Of a stretch of 64,000 nt of DNA, positions 1 to 8,048 are shown in pieces. A program made the position numbers and the translations under genes. The stretch spans positions 129,549 to 193,548 of the forward strand of contig JAGDZP010000026.1 of assembly GCA_049115735.1 (NCBI GenBank), given 5' to 3'. The notes beneath the pieces are model-generated. The model was not told the origin of the DNA and ran no database searches. It saw nothing but the letters and a program-made list of their open reading frames with translations. How positions within the stretch are numbered: position 1 is the first letter of the stretch; the number at the start of each line of letters is the position of its first letter. This stretch comes from CAXBNB01 sp049115735. Lineage in GTDB: Bacteria > Bacteroidota > Bacteroidia > Cytophagales > Cyclobacteriaceae.

Positions 1-1938
1 AAGCAAGCTGCTACCGTCGCTAGATACGAGCGCATAAAAAGGTTGAGAATTGGACTCAAAGAATTTAGTTTGAAAATGAGCCCACTTGTGCCCGTAGTTT
101 TTTAATAACCTAGTACCCCCGCCGATTCTTTCTACTTCAACCTGCTCTGTTTTAGGTAATGATTTTTTGTCATCTACATAAAGTGAGATAAGCACATACT
201 CATCGTTGATCAAATTAAACACTCGTTTGTCTGACCAAACATGTTCTTCCATTTTTCTACAATTGACACATGCATATCCAGTGAAGTCTAACAGAACTGG
301 TTTGTTCGCTTTTTTAGCATATGCTAATCCACTTTGTAGGTCTTTGAAGCAGTTGATACCATTTGGGCAATCGTTGGGGTAGATCCAACTATACCCTGCC
401 GGTGGAGCCAATCCACTGAGTAGCTTCAAAGAATTAAAACCGTTGGTTTCTTCATTTTTGGTCAATCCAAAAATGAGATAAATACTGATGACCGAAAAGA
501 CAACTCCTGTTGCAATGCGGCCAACGGCAAGCTTTTCAATTTTAGAATCATGAGGAAATCTAAAGAGGCCAAACACATAAGCACTGGTAGCCAGGCCGAC
601 AATAATCCAAACCACCATAAACACCTCATATCGAATTAGCCCCCAATGCATCACCAAATCAGCATTAGACAAAAATTTGAATGCCAGTGCCAATTCTGCG
701 AAACCCAGCACCACTTTAACTGTATTTAACCAACCTCCTGATTTAGGTATCTTGTTCATCCAACCCGGAAACATTGCAAAAAGGGTAAAGGGCAAGGCCA
801 ACGCGAGACCAAATCCACTCATACCTGCTGTCAATTGCCAGGCACCTCCGTCTGAGCTGAGTGCCCCAGCCAATAATGACCCCAAGATTGGGCCAGTGCA
901 CGAAAAGGAAACCAGCGAAAGCGTTAAGGCCATGAAAAATACTCCAATGATGCCACCAGCTTCTTCTGCAGCACTCACCTTATTAGTGAGCGAATGTGGC
1001 ATATTGATTTCGTAGTAGCCGAAAAATGAAAACGCAAAGACAATGAAAATGACGAAGAACAAAACGTTCAACCATACATTGGTGGAAATATCATTGAGTA
1101 TATCCGGGTTGATAGAGTCCAGCATGTGAAATGGCACACTCAACAGCACGTAAACCAGAAAGATGAAGAAGCCATAAAGCACCGCGTTTCTCATACCCCA
1201 TTTGGTTTCAGCATCTTTCGTGAAGAAACTGACCGTCAGCGGTATCAAAGGAAATACACAAGGCGTAAATAAAGCCAGTATACCTCCTATTAACCCCAGT
1301 AAAAATATCGTTGAGATGGTCTTCTCTTCACTGTCGAGCGTGTTGGCTCCAGCTTCACAATCGGCGGTTGCATTCGTTTCTATAGAAGCTATCCCATAAT
1401 ACTCCTCTTCTGACACTGTCGCTTTTCTTTCCTTTTCAACGGATGAGGTCTTTGTGTCTTCCTTAACGCTAGTCGCTAAAAAATCACTCAACGCAAATGT
1501 GCCATCCCCTGGGATACACATTCCATCCACCGTAGTACATACCAAAAAAAAATAGCTACCCTTGAGATTTACTTTTTCCGAAAGTATTTTGATCTTCTGA
1601 TTGAAGACAGCAATGTCGCTGAAGTAACTTACCTCGGCCTCCCAGGTTTTGTCATACTCCTCATGCACACCTATCTGCTCCATTTCCCCCAAAAGCTCGT
1701 AACTCGGGTCTGCCTCAAATTCAAATTCCGTAGGCAATGGCCCGATCTCAGGATCCAGGTCAATCGTGTATAAGTGCCAGGTAGAATCGAGTTTCACATT
1801 GAAAGTCAACTCTACTACATCACCTTTTTTGAAATCAGTATCGGAAATTTGATAACTCCAGGAAGCTGGTTCCAGGATTTGTCCAAATGAAAGGAAATAA
1901 ACAAAAGTGAATAATAACGTAAGGGATAACTTCTTCAT
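1..1938 (-). CDS. dsbD: DsbD-type thiol:disulfide interchange protein (C-terminus cut by window edge)
   Basis: The frame is open from ATG at 1938 to the window edge; 646 codons are visible and no stop is reached. A signal peptide (about residues 1-20, ending SFGQ) is followed by a periplasmic N-terminal domain with a cysteine pair in CTTVDGMC. A polytopic cytochrome-c-biogenesis-type membrane domain follows, beginning near FTPCVFPLIPLTV and containing SFSCTGP, with the paired membrane cysteines expected of DsbD. A C-terminal thioredoxin domain carries CVNC at residues 557-560. DsbD proteins move electrons from cytoplasmic thioredoxin across the inner membrane to periplasmic substrates. Only the last part of the thioredoxin domain is missing. 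The gene is on the same strand as the SUI1 gene but about 115 bases downstream of it, so co-transcription is uncertain. Confidence 0.9.
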   Translation of the reverse strand, partial: MKKLSLTLLFTFVYFLSFGQILEPASWSYQISDTDFKKGDVVELTFNVKLDSTWHLYTIDLDPEIGPLPTEFEFEADPSYELLGEMEQIGVHEEYDKTWEAEVSYFSDIAVFNQKIKILSEKVNLKGSYFFLVCTTVDGMCIPGDGTFALSDFLATSVKEDTKTSSVEKERKATVSEEEYYGIASIETNATADCEAGANTLDSEEKTISTIFLLGLIGGILALFTPCVFPLIPLTVSFFTKDAETKWGMRNAVLYGFFIFLVYVLLSVPFHMLDSINPDILNDISTNVWLNVLFFVIFIVFAFSFFGYYEINMPHSLTNKVSAAEEAGGIIGVFFMALTLSLVSFSCTGPILGSLLAGALSSDGGAWQLTAGMSGFGLALALPFTLFAMFPGWMNKIPKSGGWLNTVKVVLGFAELALAFKFLSNADLVMHWGLIRYEVFMVVWIIVGLATSAYVFGLFRFPHDSKIEKLAVGRIATGVVFSVISIYLIFGLTKNEETNGFNSLKLLSGLAPPAGYSWIYPNDCPNGINCFKDLQSGLAYAKKANKPVLLDFTGYACVNCRKMEEHVWSDKRVFNLINDEYVLISLYVDDKKSLPKTEQVEVERIGGGTRLLKNYGHKWAHFQTKFFESNSQPFYALVSSDGSSLL

Positions 1939-2053
1939 CAAAATTGTTTTTCTATCTAACTGAATATTTTGTAGAATGGTTTAAAGAAGCAGGATTAATT
2001 ATTGAGAGTCGCTTTTACTATTTGATTGGTAGGGTAGTAATAAAAAAAGTCGA

Positions 2054-2404
2054 CTACCCAAGCACTTTGACCTGATATCCTTCTTTTTTCAAAATATCGC
2101 CTACTTTTTGGCGATGGTCGCCTTGTATTAGAATTTCCCGATCCTTCACATTTCCTCCAACACCGCATTTATTCTTGAGCATTTTCCCCAACTCGTTGAT
2201 GTCTTTGGTAAGGCCTACAAAGCCCGACACCAAAGTAACCTTTTTCCCACCTCGATTCTTCTTATCGAGCATCACTTTCAGTTGCTGTTGGTTATTCATG
2301 AGTGTTTCTTCTTCCTGGTCAATATCGTCCTGATAGTCAAAACTATCGTCGGTAGAGTACACTACTCCTACCCTGTTTTTAAAGCTGTTCTTTTTTCTTC
2401 CCAC
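2054..2404 (-). CDS. SUI1/YciH-family translation factor
   Basis: This 116-residue protein has a charged, variable N-terminal half and a C-terminal SUI1/eIF1-like domain (about residues 40-116). The domain shows the conserved run VTLVSGFVGL, then KCGVGGNV and ILIQGDHRQKV, typical of bacterial YciH. The family resembles eukaryotic initiation factor 1 and is thought to influence start-codon fidelity; its bacterial role is poorly defined. It starts only 5 bases after the universal stress protein gene ends on the same strand, so the two are probably co-transcribed. The stop codon lies inside a small inverted repeat (2032-2038 with 2053-2059). Confidence 0.85.
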   Translation of the reverse strand: MGRKKNSFKNRVGVVYSTDDSFDYQDDIDQEEETLMNNQQQLKVMLDKKNRGGKKVTLVSGFVGLTKDINELGKMLKNKCGVGGNVKDREILIQGDHRQKVGDILKKEGYQVKVLG

Positions 2405-2409
2405 TGTAA

Positions 2410-3264
2410 TTATCTTGAATCCCTATCTATTCTGAATGTCCATACCGGTCTGGTACTATGATTTGCTACATCTTCCGCAATGCTACCTGTCAGCATATGG
2501 GATAATCCGGTTCTACCGTGCGTACCCAGGGCTATCATATCCGCCTGAATGTCATCGGCAAAGTAAATGATTCCATCTTCTTCCTGAAAATCATTATAGA
2601 TATCCAAGGTGAAGTTTTCTAAGCCTTTTTCTTTAGCAAAAGTCTCCATGATCTCAAAATCCTGACGGGTAGTAGTAAAACTATTGGGTGTATTAATAAT
2701 GACAAGGCTGAGTTTTGCATTAAAGACTGTTTGTGCCGATTTGATATGGGACACAATTCCTTCGCCCGGAAGTCGGAAGTCGGAGGCAAACACGATGTTC
2801 TTGATGTCATCAATATTTGTGGCTGATTTAATGGTCAGAACAGGACACTCTGATGTTCGAATCACCTTCTCTGCCACCGATCCTACAAACAACTCTTCCG
2901 CACCTTCGGTACCTTCAGTCCCCATTATGACCAAATCTGTTTCAGTCTTGACTATCTCCTCATTGATTTCGACAAAAGGATTGCCCACAACAACTTTAGT
3001 TTTGATATCTATATCTTCGAAATCTTTTGAGCCCCTAATCTCTCCCATCTTCTCCCTTACTTTCTCAATCATCTTCTTCATATAGATACTTTCAAACGGG
3101 TCGTAATCTGTAATACCCATAGTTTTGAAAGTAGCTGCAGAGGGGTGCTCGATTATATTTAGCAACAACAATTCGCAGTTGTCTCTTTTGGCCAGCTGTC
3201 TGGCAAAATCCAATGCATGATTGGATACGTCTGAAAAGTCGGAGGGAACAAGAATTTTTTTCAT
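2410..3264 (-). CDS. two-domain universal stress protein (UspA family)
   Basis: This is a tandem UspA protein of 284 residues. I place the start at the ATG at 3264 (MKKILVPSDFSD). The open frame runs upstream to 3372, but that part crosses the terminator of the preceding gene and reads as non-coding. Each half ends in the nucleotide-binding signature G-x2-G-x9-G-S: GTEGTEGAEELFVGS in the first domain and GTHGRTGLSHMLTGS in the second. Both domains are therefore probably ATP-binding competent. Proteins of this family are cytoplasmic and induced by stress or starvation. The SUI1-family gene follows after 5 bases. Confidence 0.9.
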   Translation of the reverse strand: MKKILVPSDFSDVSNHALDFARQLAKRDNCELLLLNIIEHPSAATFKTMGITDYDPFESIYMKKMIEKVREKMGEIRGSKDFEDIDIKTKVVVGNPFVEINEEIVKTETDLVIMGTEGTEGAEELFVGSVAEKVIRTSECPVLTIKSATNIDDIKNIVFASDFRLPGEGIVSHIKSAQTVFNAKLSLVIINTPNSFTTTRQDFEIMETFAKEKGLENFTLDIYNDFQEEDGIIYFADDIQADMIALGTHGRTGLSHMLTGSIAEDVANHSTRPVWTFRIDRDSR

Positions 3265-3333
3265 GATTGAATGATTTTTGTTTAATATAAAATTAACGAA
3301 AAAATATGGCCGATGACCATATAAACAGGCACA

Positions 3334-3361
3334 AAAAAAGGGAGCCTGCTTCAGACTCCCT
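3334..3361 (-). terminator. rho-independent terminator
   Basis: Read on the minus strand, GGGAGTCTG and CAGGCTCCC form a 9-bp stem with one G-T pair and a 3-base loop, followed by seven T. It closes the small secreted-protein gene upstream (3391-3795) and sits ahead of the universal stress protein start at 3264, which argues against the longer start for that gene. Confidence 0.85.
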
Positions 3362-3390
3362 AGTTCTTCCATATGAATAGAAGATTCTAC

Positions 3391-3795
3391 TTATTTCATT
3401 GCACTCGCTTCGCGAATTTTATCTTGAATTGAAGAGGTATCAATTGTAGCATTCTGCTCCTCTTTCATCTTATTCATACTCTTTACGTACCATGTCACGG
3501 CTTCTCTTGGCAGGTTATTCTTCGCATAGTAATCTCCCATAATTTCCAGATTGTAAGAAGTCTCTCTAATCTTAAGCGATCTTTCGATCCACTGCTTTGC
3601 CTCAGCCATATTCGTATTCTTTCTAATTAGCATTTTAGCTGATTTTGCATAGGTCTTCCAGTCGTCAGGAGAAGCATTTTCGACAGCTGCCTTGGCCTTG
3701 TTAAACGTCTTGTCTGAACCTGCTTGTACAGACAGTGATGATAGGGTAATAACCAAAGCCATTGCAAGGGTCATTAATTTCGAATTTTTGTTCAT
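3391..3795 (-). CDS. small secreted TPR-like protein of unknown function
   Basis: The 134-residue protein has a clear N-terminal signal peptide (to about residue 25, SVQAG). The mature part is helical, with segments resembling one or two tetratricopeptide-like helix pairs (for example LEIMGDYYAKNNLPREAV). I do not recognise a named family. It is probably periplasmic and may mediate a protein contact. It is transcribed as a single gene, with its own terminator (3334-3361) and a 320-base upstream gap shared with the divergent LysR gene. Confidence 0.7.
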   Translation of the reverse strand: MNKNSKLMTLAMALVITLSSLSVQAGSDKTFNKAKAAVENASPDDWKTYAKSAKMLIRKNTNMAEAKQWIERSLKIRETSYNLEIMGDYYAKNNLPREAVTWYVKSMNKMKEEQNATIDTSSIQDKIREASAMK

Positions 3796-4116
3796 AATTT
3801 TATTTTTTTAAGTTTTATGATTCTACTGCCTCAGTTTAGCACAGGATGTGCCAATTTTCATAACTTATTGATTTACTGTATTTTACAAAATTTACAAATA
3901 AGAAACTAATAATTTTTTTGTACGGAATCGTCACATAATGCCTTAAAACCGAACAGTTAAACTTTTCCAAATGGTATTCGTAAGTAGCGCTCCAAACTTT
4001 ACAATACAATTGTACGGAAGGGTATGCTTAGAACACATTTTTGAATTTGAAATGCATTCAGGTCACTATGAAAATATTTCAAAATCATTTTATTCTATAC
4101 ACCCTAATTTTGTCTC
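3796..4116. other. divergent intergenic region with a repeated 10-mer and a palindrome
   Basis: No gene is visible. The sequence TTGTACGGAA occurs twice in direct orientation (3918-3927 and 4010-4019, 92 bases apart). The second copy overlaps the palindrome TACAATTGTA (4005-4014). As this gap separates a LysR gene from a divergent gene, the repeats are candidate regulator sites; that is inference from position. Confidence 0.45.
4105..4112 (+). promoter_or_regulatory. -7 box of the lysR gene
   Basis: TAATTTTG fits the Bacteroidota -7 consensus TAnnTTTG and ends 4 bases before the ATG at 4117. No good TTTG lies at the expected distance upstream. If used, the transcript would start at or next to the start codon. 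Confidence 0.4.
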
Positions 4117-5030
4117 ATGGAAATAAAATACCTGAAACTAATCAAGACTATCGCTGAGGAAGGAAACATTTCAAACTCAGCAGAAAAGTTATTCCTGACT
4201 CAATCCGCTCTTAGCCATCAATTAAGAGACCTGGAAGACCGTCTGGGCGTGCGGATTTTTCTACGAGCGCGAAATGGATGGCAGCTGACTGACGAAGGTC
4301 AGGAGCTATATAAGGTTGCAGTGAATGTATTGAATGAAATAGATCAGGGCTTATCAAAGGTCAAAGGAATTAAGGATGGCTCAAGAGGAAGAATTAAAAT
4401 CAAAACCGAATGCTATTCCTTTTACAGAGGTATACCAGCCTTCATGCAAAAAATGGCCATTCTATATCCGGAGTTGGATATTGACCTAATGGTGGAGGGC
4501 TTTGGGGACCCATTTAGCAAGCTCCTGTCCAATGAGTTGGATATAGCCATTGTCACTTGCAAACCTGATGATGAACGTCTTGTGGTAAAAGAACTTTTTG
4601 AAGACGAAATATTTGCCGTGATGAACAATGAGCACTACTTCGCTAAAAAACCACACCTTGAGGCTAAAGATTTTGAGAATATAGATTTAATCATTCACTC
4701 CTACCCTATGGAAAGCGTGACGGTGAACCTACATTTTTTGGCACCAAACAATGTAATACCAACAAAAGTAATGGCCATTCCATTAACCGAAGTGGCCCTT
4801 GAGTTGGTAGAGGCTAATATGGGCGTAATGTGTATTCCCAGATGGAGCTTAGATCCTTTCAGTTGCCATGCTCTTTAGTTTTTAAGAAAATCAGCCAGAG
4901 TGGACTAATCAGAAAGCACTACCTGGTGATGAGGTCGGAAGATCAAAACAAAAACTATTTCCAGGATTTCATTTTAAACCTGGAGGAAGAATTTTCCGAT
5001 TTTAGGACAGATTTTATGAAAGTAATTTAA
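4117..5030 (+). pseudogene. LysR-family transcriptional regulator, interrupted by a -1 frameshift
   Basis: The first frame (4117-4878, 253 residues) has an N-terminal winged helix (NISNSAEKLFLTQSALSHQL) and most of a LysR effector domain, then leaves its family pattern after CIPRWSLDPF. The rest of the domain (LPCSLVFKKISQSGLIRKHY and onward) continues in the -1 frame to a stop at 5030. Joining the frames near 4850-4862 gives about 304 residues, the usual length for LysR regulators. One missing base explains the break. I see no slippery heptamer, so programmed frameshifting is unlikely; a real mutation or a sequencing error are the alternatives. The DNA-binding domain is intact. Confidence 0.8.
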
Positions 5031-5045
5031 CAATCCAGTTTGGTC

Positions 5046-5960
5046 TTACATCAGCTGCAGGCCAATGCCAAATAGTAAAACAAATACCAAAGTAGAAATG
5101 GCCAGTTGTTTCAAGTATGGGTCAAGTTGCTTAGGGTCTTTCTTTACTTGTGCTGCTCGGCCATTTAGGTAAAAAAGAGGTAGAGTGACTACAAACATCC
5201 ACTGGTAAATATTTTGTTGATTGAGCAATACATAGATCACCGAAAGCAAGAATCCAATGCTCAATATGGCCCAGTGATAAATGACAGCATTCTGCCTTCC
5301 TATTCTAACCGGGATCGAAATCTTACCCGCCTTTTCGTCGGATTCTATATCCCTGATGTTATTGACATTTAAAACACCCGTGGCAAAGAGACCACAACTA
5401 GCAGCCGGCAACATAATTACCCAATTGATGTCTTTAGCAAACAAAAAGTATGTGCCACCAACCCCGATAAACCCAAAGAAGATTAGCACAGCCAGGTCTC
5501 CCAGGCCTTTGTACCCATATGGCTTTTTTCCGGCGGTATAGTTGATGGCCGCAAAAATAGACGCTAGGCCAAGGGTGAGAAAAATGATCAAATAAACAAA
5601 TTGATCACGAAATGTGAAATAGAGTAAAGTTAAACCACAAGCAAGAGCAAGAACCGAAAACAATATTACGGCCTTCTTCATAGCCGATTTGGAGATGGCT
5701 CCAGTTTGTACGGCACGGGTTGGTCCTTGTCGTTCTGCACTATCAGCACCATGCACACTGTCGCCATAGTCGTTAGCTAGATTGGAGAGTATTTGTAACA
5801 GCACTGTAGTAAATACAGCCAGCAGAAAAATATGCCACTGAAAAAAACCCTGACTTGAGGCTAGGAAAGTTCCCATCAAAATACAGGAAAGTGAAAGTGG
5901 CAAAGTCCTCAAACGAAAGGCTTCCAGCCAGGCTCCAATATTCGATCCTTTTTCACTCAT
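5046..5960 (-). CDS. menA: 1,4-dihydroxy-2-naphthoate polyprenyltransferase
   Basis: This 304-residue UbiA-superfamily membrane prenyltransferase has about eight hydrophobic segments. The first Asp-rich motif is NLANDYGDSVHGAD (about residues 61-74), and the second is NNIRDIESDEKAGK. MenA attaches the polyprenyl chain to 1,4-dihydroxy-2-naphthoate in menaquinone synthesis at the inner membrane. Menaquinone is the usual respiratory quinone of Bacteroidota. It starts one base after the argS stop on the same strand, so the two are probably co-transcribed, and it converges on the LysR gene. Confidence 0.92.
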   Translation of the reverse strand: MSEKGSNIGAWLEAFRLRTLPLSLSCILMGTFLASSQGFFQWHIFLLAVFTTVLLQILSNLANDYGDSVHGADSAERQGPTRAVQTGAISKSAMKKAVILFSVLALACGLTLLYFTFRDQFVYLIIFLTLGLASIFAAINYTAGKKPYGYKGLGDLAVLIFFGFIGVGGTYFLFAKDINWVIMLPAASCGLFATGVLNVNNIRDIESDEKAGKISIPVRIGRQNAVIYHWAILSIGFLLSVIYVLLNQQNIYQWMFVVTLPLFYLNGRAAQVKKDPKQLDPYLKQLAISTLVFVLLFGIGLQLM

Positions 5961-5961
5961 G

Positions 5962-7749
5962 CTACATTTTTTCAGGAGCCTGAATCCCTAATAACGCCAT
6001 GCCTGATTTTATGATTCTCGCCACCTGCTGAGAGAGTTTTACCCTAAGTATAACCTTGTCTTGGTCGTCTTCATTAAAGATCGATAGCTCAGCGTAAAAA
6101 CGATTGTATTCCTTGGCCAAATCAAAAACATATTGCGCTACAACGGAAGGTGAGTATTCTTCTGCGGCCGTTTTTATTCTCTCTGGAAATTCAGAAATTA
6201 GGTAAATCAAATCTGCTTCGACATTTTCCAGAGAAATATTGGCCACCTTATTTTCATACGAAACCCCCAGATCTTGTGCCCTTCGCAGAATGGCAGAAAT
6301 TCGGGCATGAGTGTATTGCACAAATGGACCTGTATTGCCCTGGAATTCTATGGATTCCTTTGGATTAAACAACATGCGCTTCTTAGGGTCAACTTTTAAA
6401 AGGAAGTACTTCAACGCACCCAAACCCAGCACGTCATACAGCTCTTTAGCCTGTTCTTCACTAAATCCATCAATCTTGCCCAATTCTTTCGTATGCTCTT
6501 CAGCGGTCTGGATCATTTCATCCATCAGGTCATCCGCATCTACTACTGTTCCCTCACGGGATTTCATTTTTCCTGAAGGCAAGTCTACCATGCCGTAAGA
6601 AAGATGATAGCAGCCATCAGCCCAATCAAATCCGAGCTTTTTCAAAATCAGAAACAAAACCTTGAAATGATAATCCTGCTCGTTACCGACAGTGTACACC
6701 AGCTGTTCCTGTTTGGGAAACTCTTTAAACCGCTCAATCGCTGTTCCGATATCCTGAGTCATATAAACAGCCGTGCTATCTGATCGCAACAGCAGTTTAT
6801 GATCCAAACCCTCATCGGTCAGGTCTATCCAAACCGACCCATCATCTTTTTTGTAAAAAACACCTTTCTCCAGTCCATCCTGCACGACTTGCTTCCCAAG
6901 CAGGTAGGTATTCGATTCATAGTACAACTTGTCAAAATCAACACCCATTTGTGCGTAGGTCTGGTCAAAGCCATCATAAACCCATCCATTCATGGTTTGC
7001 CAAAGGCTGTAAACCTCAGGTTCTTTGGCTTCCCACTTTCTCAGCATTTCCTGGGCTTCCAGAAGAATAGGTGCATTCTTTTCTGCTACTTCCTTAGTAT
7101 GACCCTGCTCAATGAGTCCAGCTATTTCTTTTTTGTATTCCTTATCAAATTTCACATAGTATTTGCCGGCCAGCTTGTCTCCCTTCATTCCGGAAGATTC
7201 AGGAGTCTCGCCTTCTCCAAACTTCTGCCAGGCCAGCATAGATTTACATATATGAATGCCCCTGTCGTTGATTATCTGCACTTTGGTTACATCATAACCC
7301 AATGCCTTGTAGATATTGGATATGGAATATCCCAGAAAAACATTTCTTAGATGGCCCAGGTGCAATGGCTTGTTGGTATTGGGTGAAGAATACTCCACCA
7401 TGATGCTTTTGCCATTCGAAGGAGCCGAACCAAACTTGCTATCCTCTGAGGTATCATTCAAAAGTGTCAACCATGTGACGTCTGCAACGGTCAAATTCAA
7501 GAAGCCTTTCACAACATTGAAGCCAGCAACTTCCTGGCAATTGGTTTTTAGAAATTCTCCAATCTTGTCACCTGTTTGTTCTGGGCCCAACTTAGATACC
7601 CTTAGGTAAGGAAAAGTCACAAACGTGTATGTTCCTTCGAATTCTTTTCTTGTCGGTTGTAAGGCCAAACTGTCAACCTCCACTTCATGGTCGAAAAGTT
7701 CTTTGAGTGCCGATGCTAACGACTGCTGTATAGCCAAGGGGATATTCAT
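5962..7749 (-). CDS. argS: arginyl-tRNA synthetase
   Basis: This class I aminoacyl-tRNA synthetase of 595 residues, near the usual ArgRS length, charges tRNA-Arg. Visible features are an N-terminal additional domain; the HIGH-type motif HLGHLRN after VEYSSPNTNKPL; the KMSKS-equivalent GKMKSREG; and the C-terminal DALR anticodon-binding domain beginning around FVQYTHARI. The start ATG at 7749 is well placed. An arginine-decarboxylase-like gene is divergent on the other side of a 300-base gap. Confidence 0.95.
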   Translation of the reverse strand: MNIPLAIQQSLASALKELFDHEVEVDSLALQPTRKEFEGTYTFVTFPYLRVSKLGPEQTGDKIGEFLKTNCQEVAGFNVVKGFLNLTVADVTWLTLLNDTSEDSKFGSAPSNGKSIMVEYSSPNTNKPLHLGHLRNVFLGYSISNIYKALGYDVTKVQIINDRGIHICKSMLAWQKFGEGETPESSGMKGDKLAGKYYVKFDKEYKKEIAGLIEQGHTKEVAEKNAPILLEAQEMLRKWEAKEPEVYSLWQTMNGWVYDGFDQTYAQMGVDFDKLYYESNTYLLGKQVVQDGLEKGVFYKKDDGSVWIDLTDEGLDHKLLLRSDSTAVYMTQDIGTAIERFKEFPKQEQLVYTVGNEQDYHFKVLFLILKKLGFDWADGCYHLSYGMVDLPSGKMKSREGTVVDADDLMDEMIQTAEEHTKELGKIDGFSEEQAKELYDVLGLGALKYFLLKVDPKKRMLFNPKESIEFQGNTGPFVQYTHARISAILRRAQDLGVSYENKVANISLENVEADLIYLISEFPERIKTAAEEYSPSVVAQYVFDLAKEYNRFYAELSIFNEDDQDKVILRVKLSQQVARIIKSGMALLGIQAPEKM

Positions 7750-7980
7750 ATCTTCTGCCTGTGTTATGTAAAGTCCAATTTAGAAACTGCCCTACTTTTC
7801 AGTACTAGTCTTCACCATGCGCACTGTTTTGTGTTGCTGTCTCAAAGACTCCACTTAAAAGAGTGCAAAAGAACACATTACAAGTGGATCAACAAAAGTG
7901 AATTACAAATATTTGGTTGACAGTCTATTGCCAAGGAATTCTCCAGGCTGAATTGTAAAAGCAATTGTGCACGATTTTGA

Positions 7981-8010
7981 TTGTAATTTTCAATTTCGTG
8001 ATGATATTTG
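7981..8010 (+). promoter_or_regulatory. probable promoter of the decarboxylase gene
   Basis: TTG (7981-7983), 19 bases, then GATATTTG (8003-8010): the spacing is exactly that of other promoters in the window and the -7 box differs from TAnnTTTG only in its first base. It lies inside the upstream extension of the decarboxylase frame, which supports the internal start at 8049. The rest of the 300-base gap (7750-8048) holds nothing else recognisable. Confidence 0.5.
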
Positions 8011-8048
8011 CGAGCCAAAATTCAAAATACGGATTTACTACCTACTGC

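Noticed and set aside
2032..2059. inverted repeat at the stop codon of the SUI1 gene as a terminator
   Set aside because: The T run lies in the loop rather than after the stem, so it does not fit an intrinsic terminator.
2684..3085. 133-residue plus-strand frame over the universal stress protein
   Set aside because: Antisense to a gene with two clear nucleotide-binding signatures; no domain of its own.
4830..5030. 66-residue frame as a separate small gene
   Set aside because: It continues the LysR effector domain in the -1 frame and overlaps its first part; better explained as the broken end of that gene.
6799..7350. 183-residue plus-strand frame over argS
   Set aside because: Fully antisense to argS with no recognisable domain.
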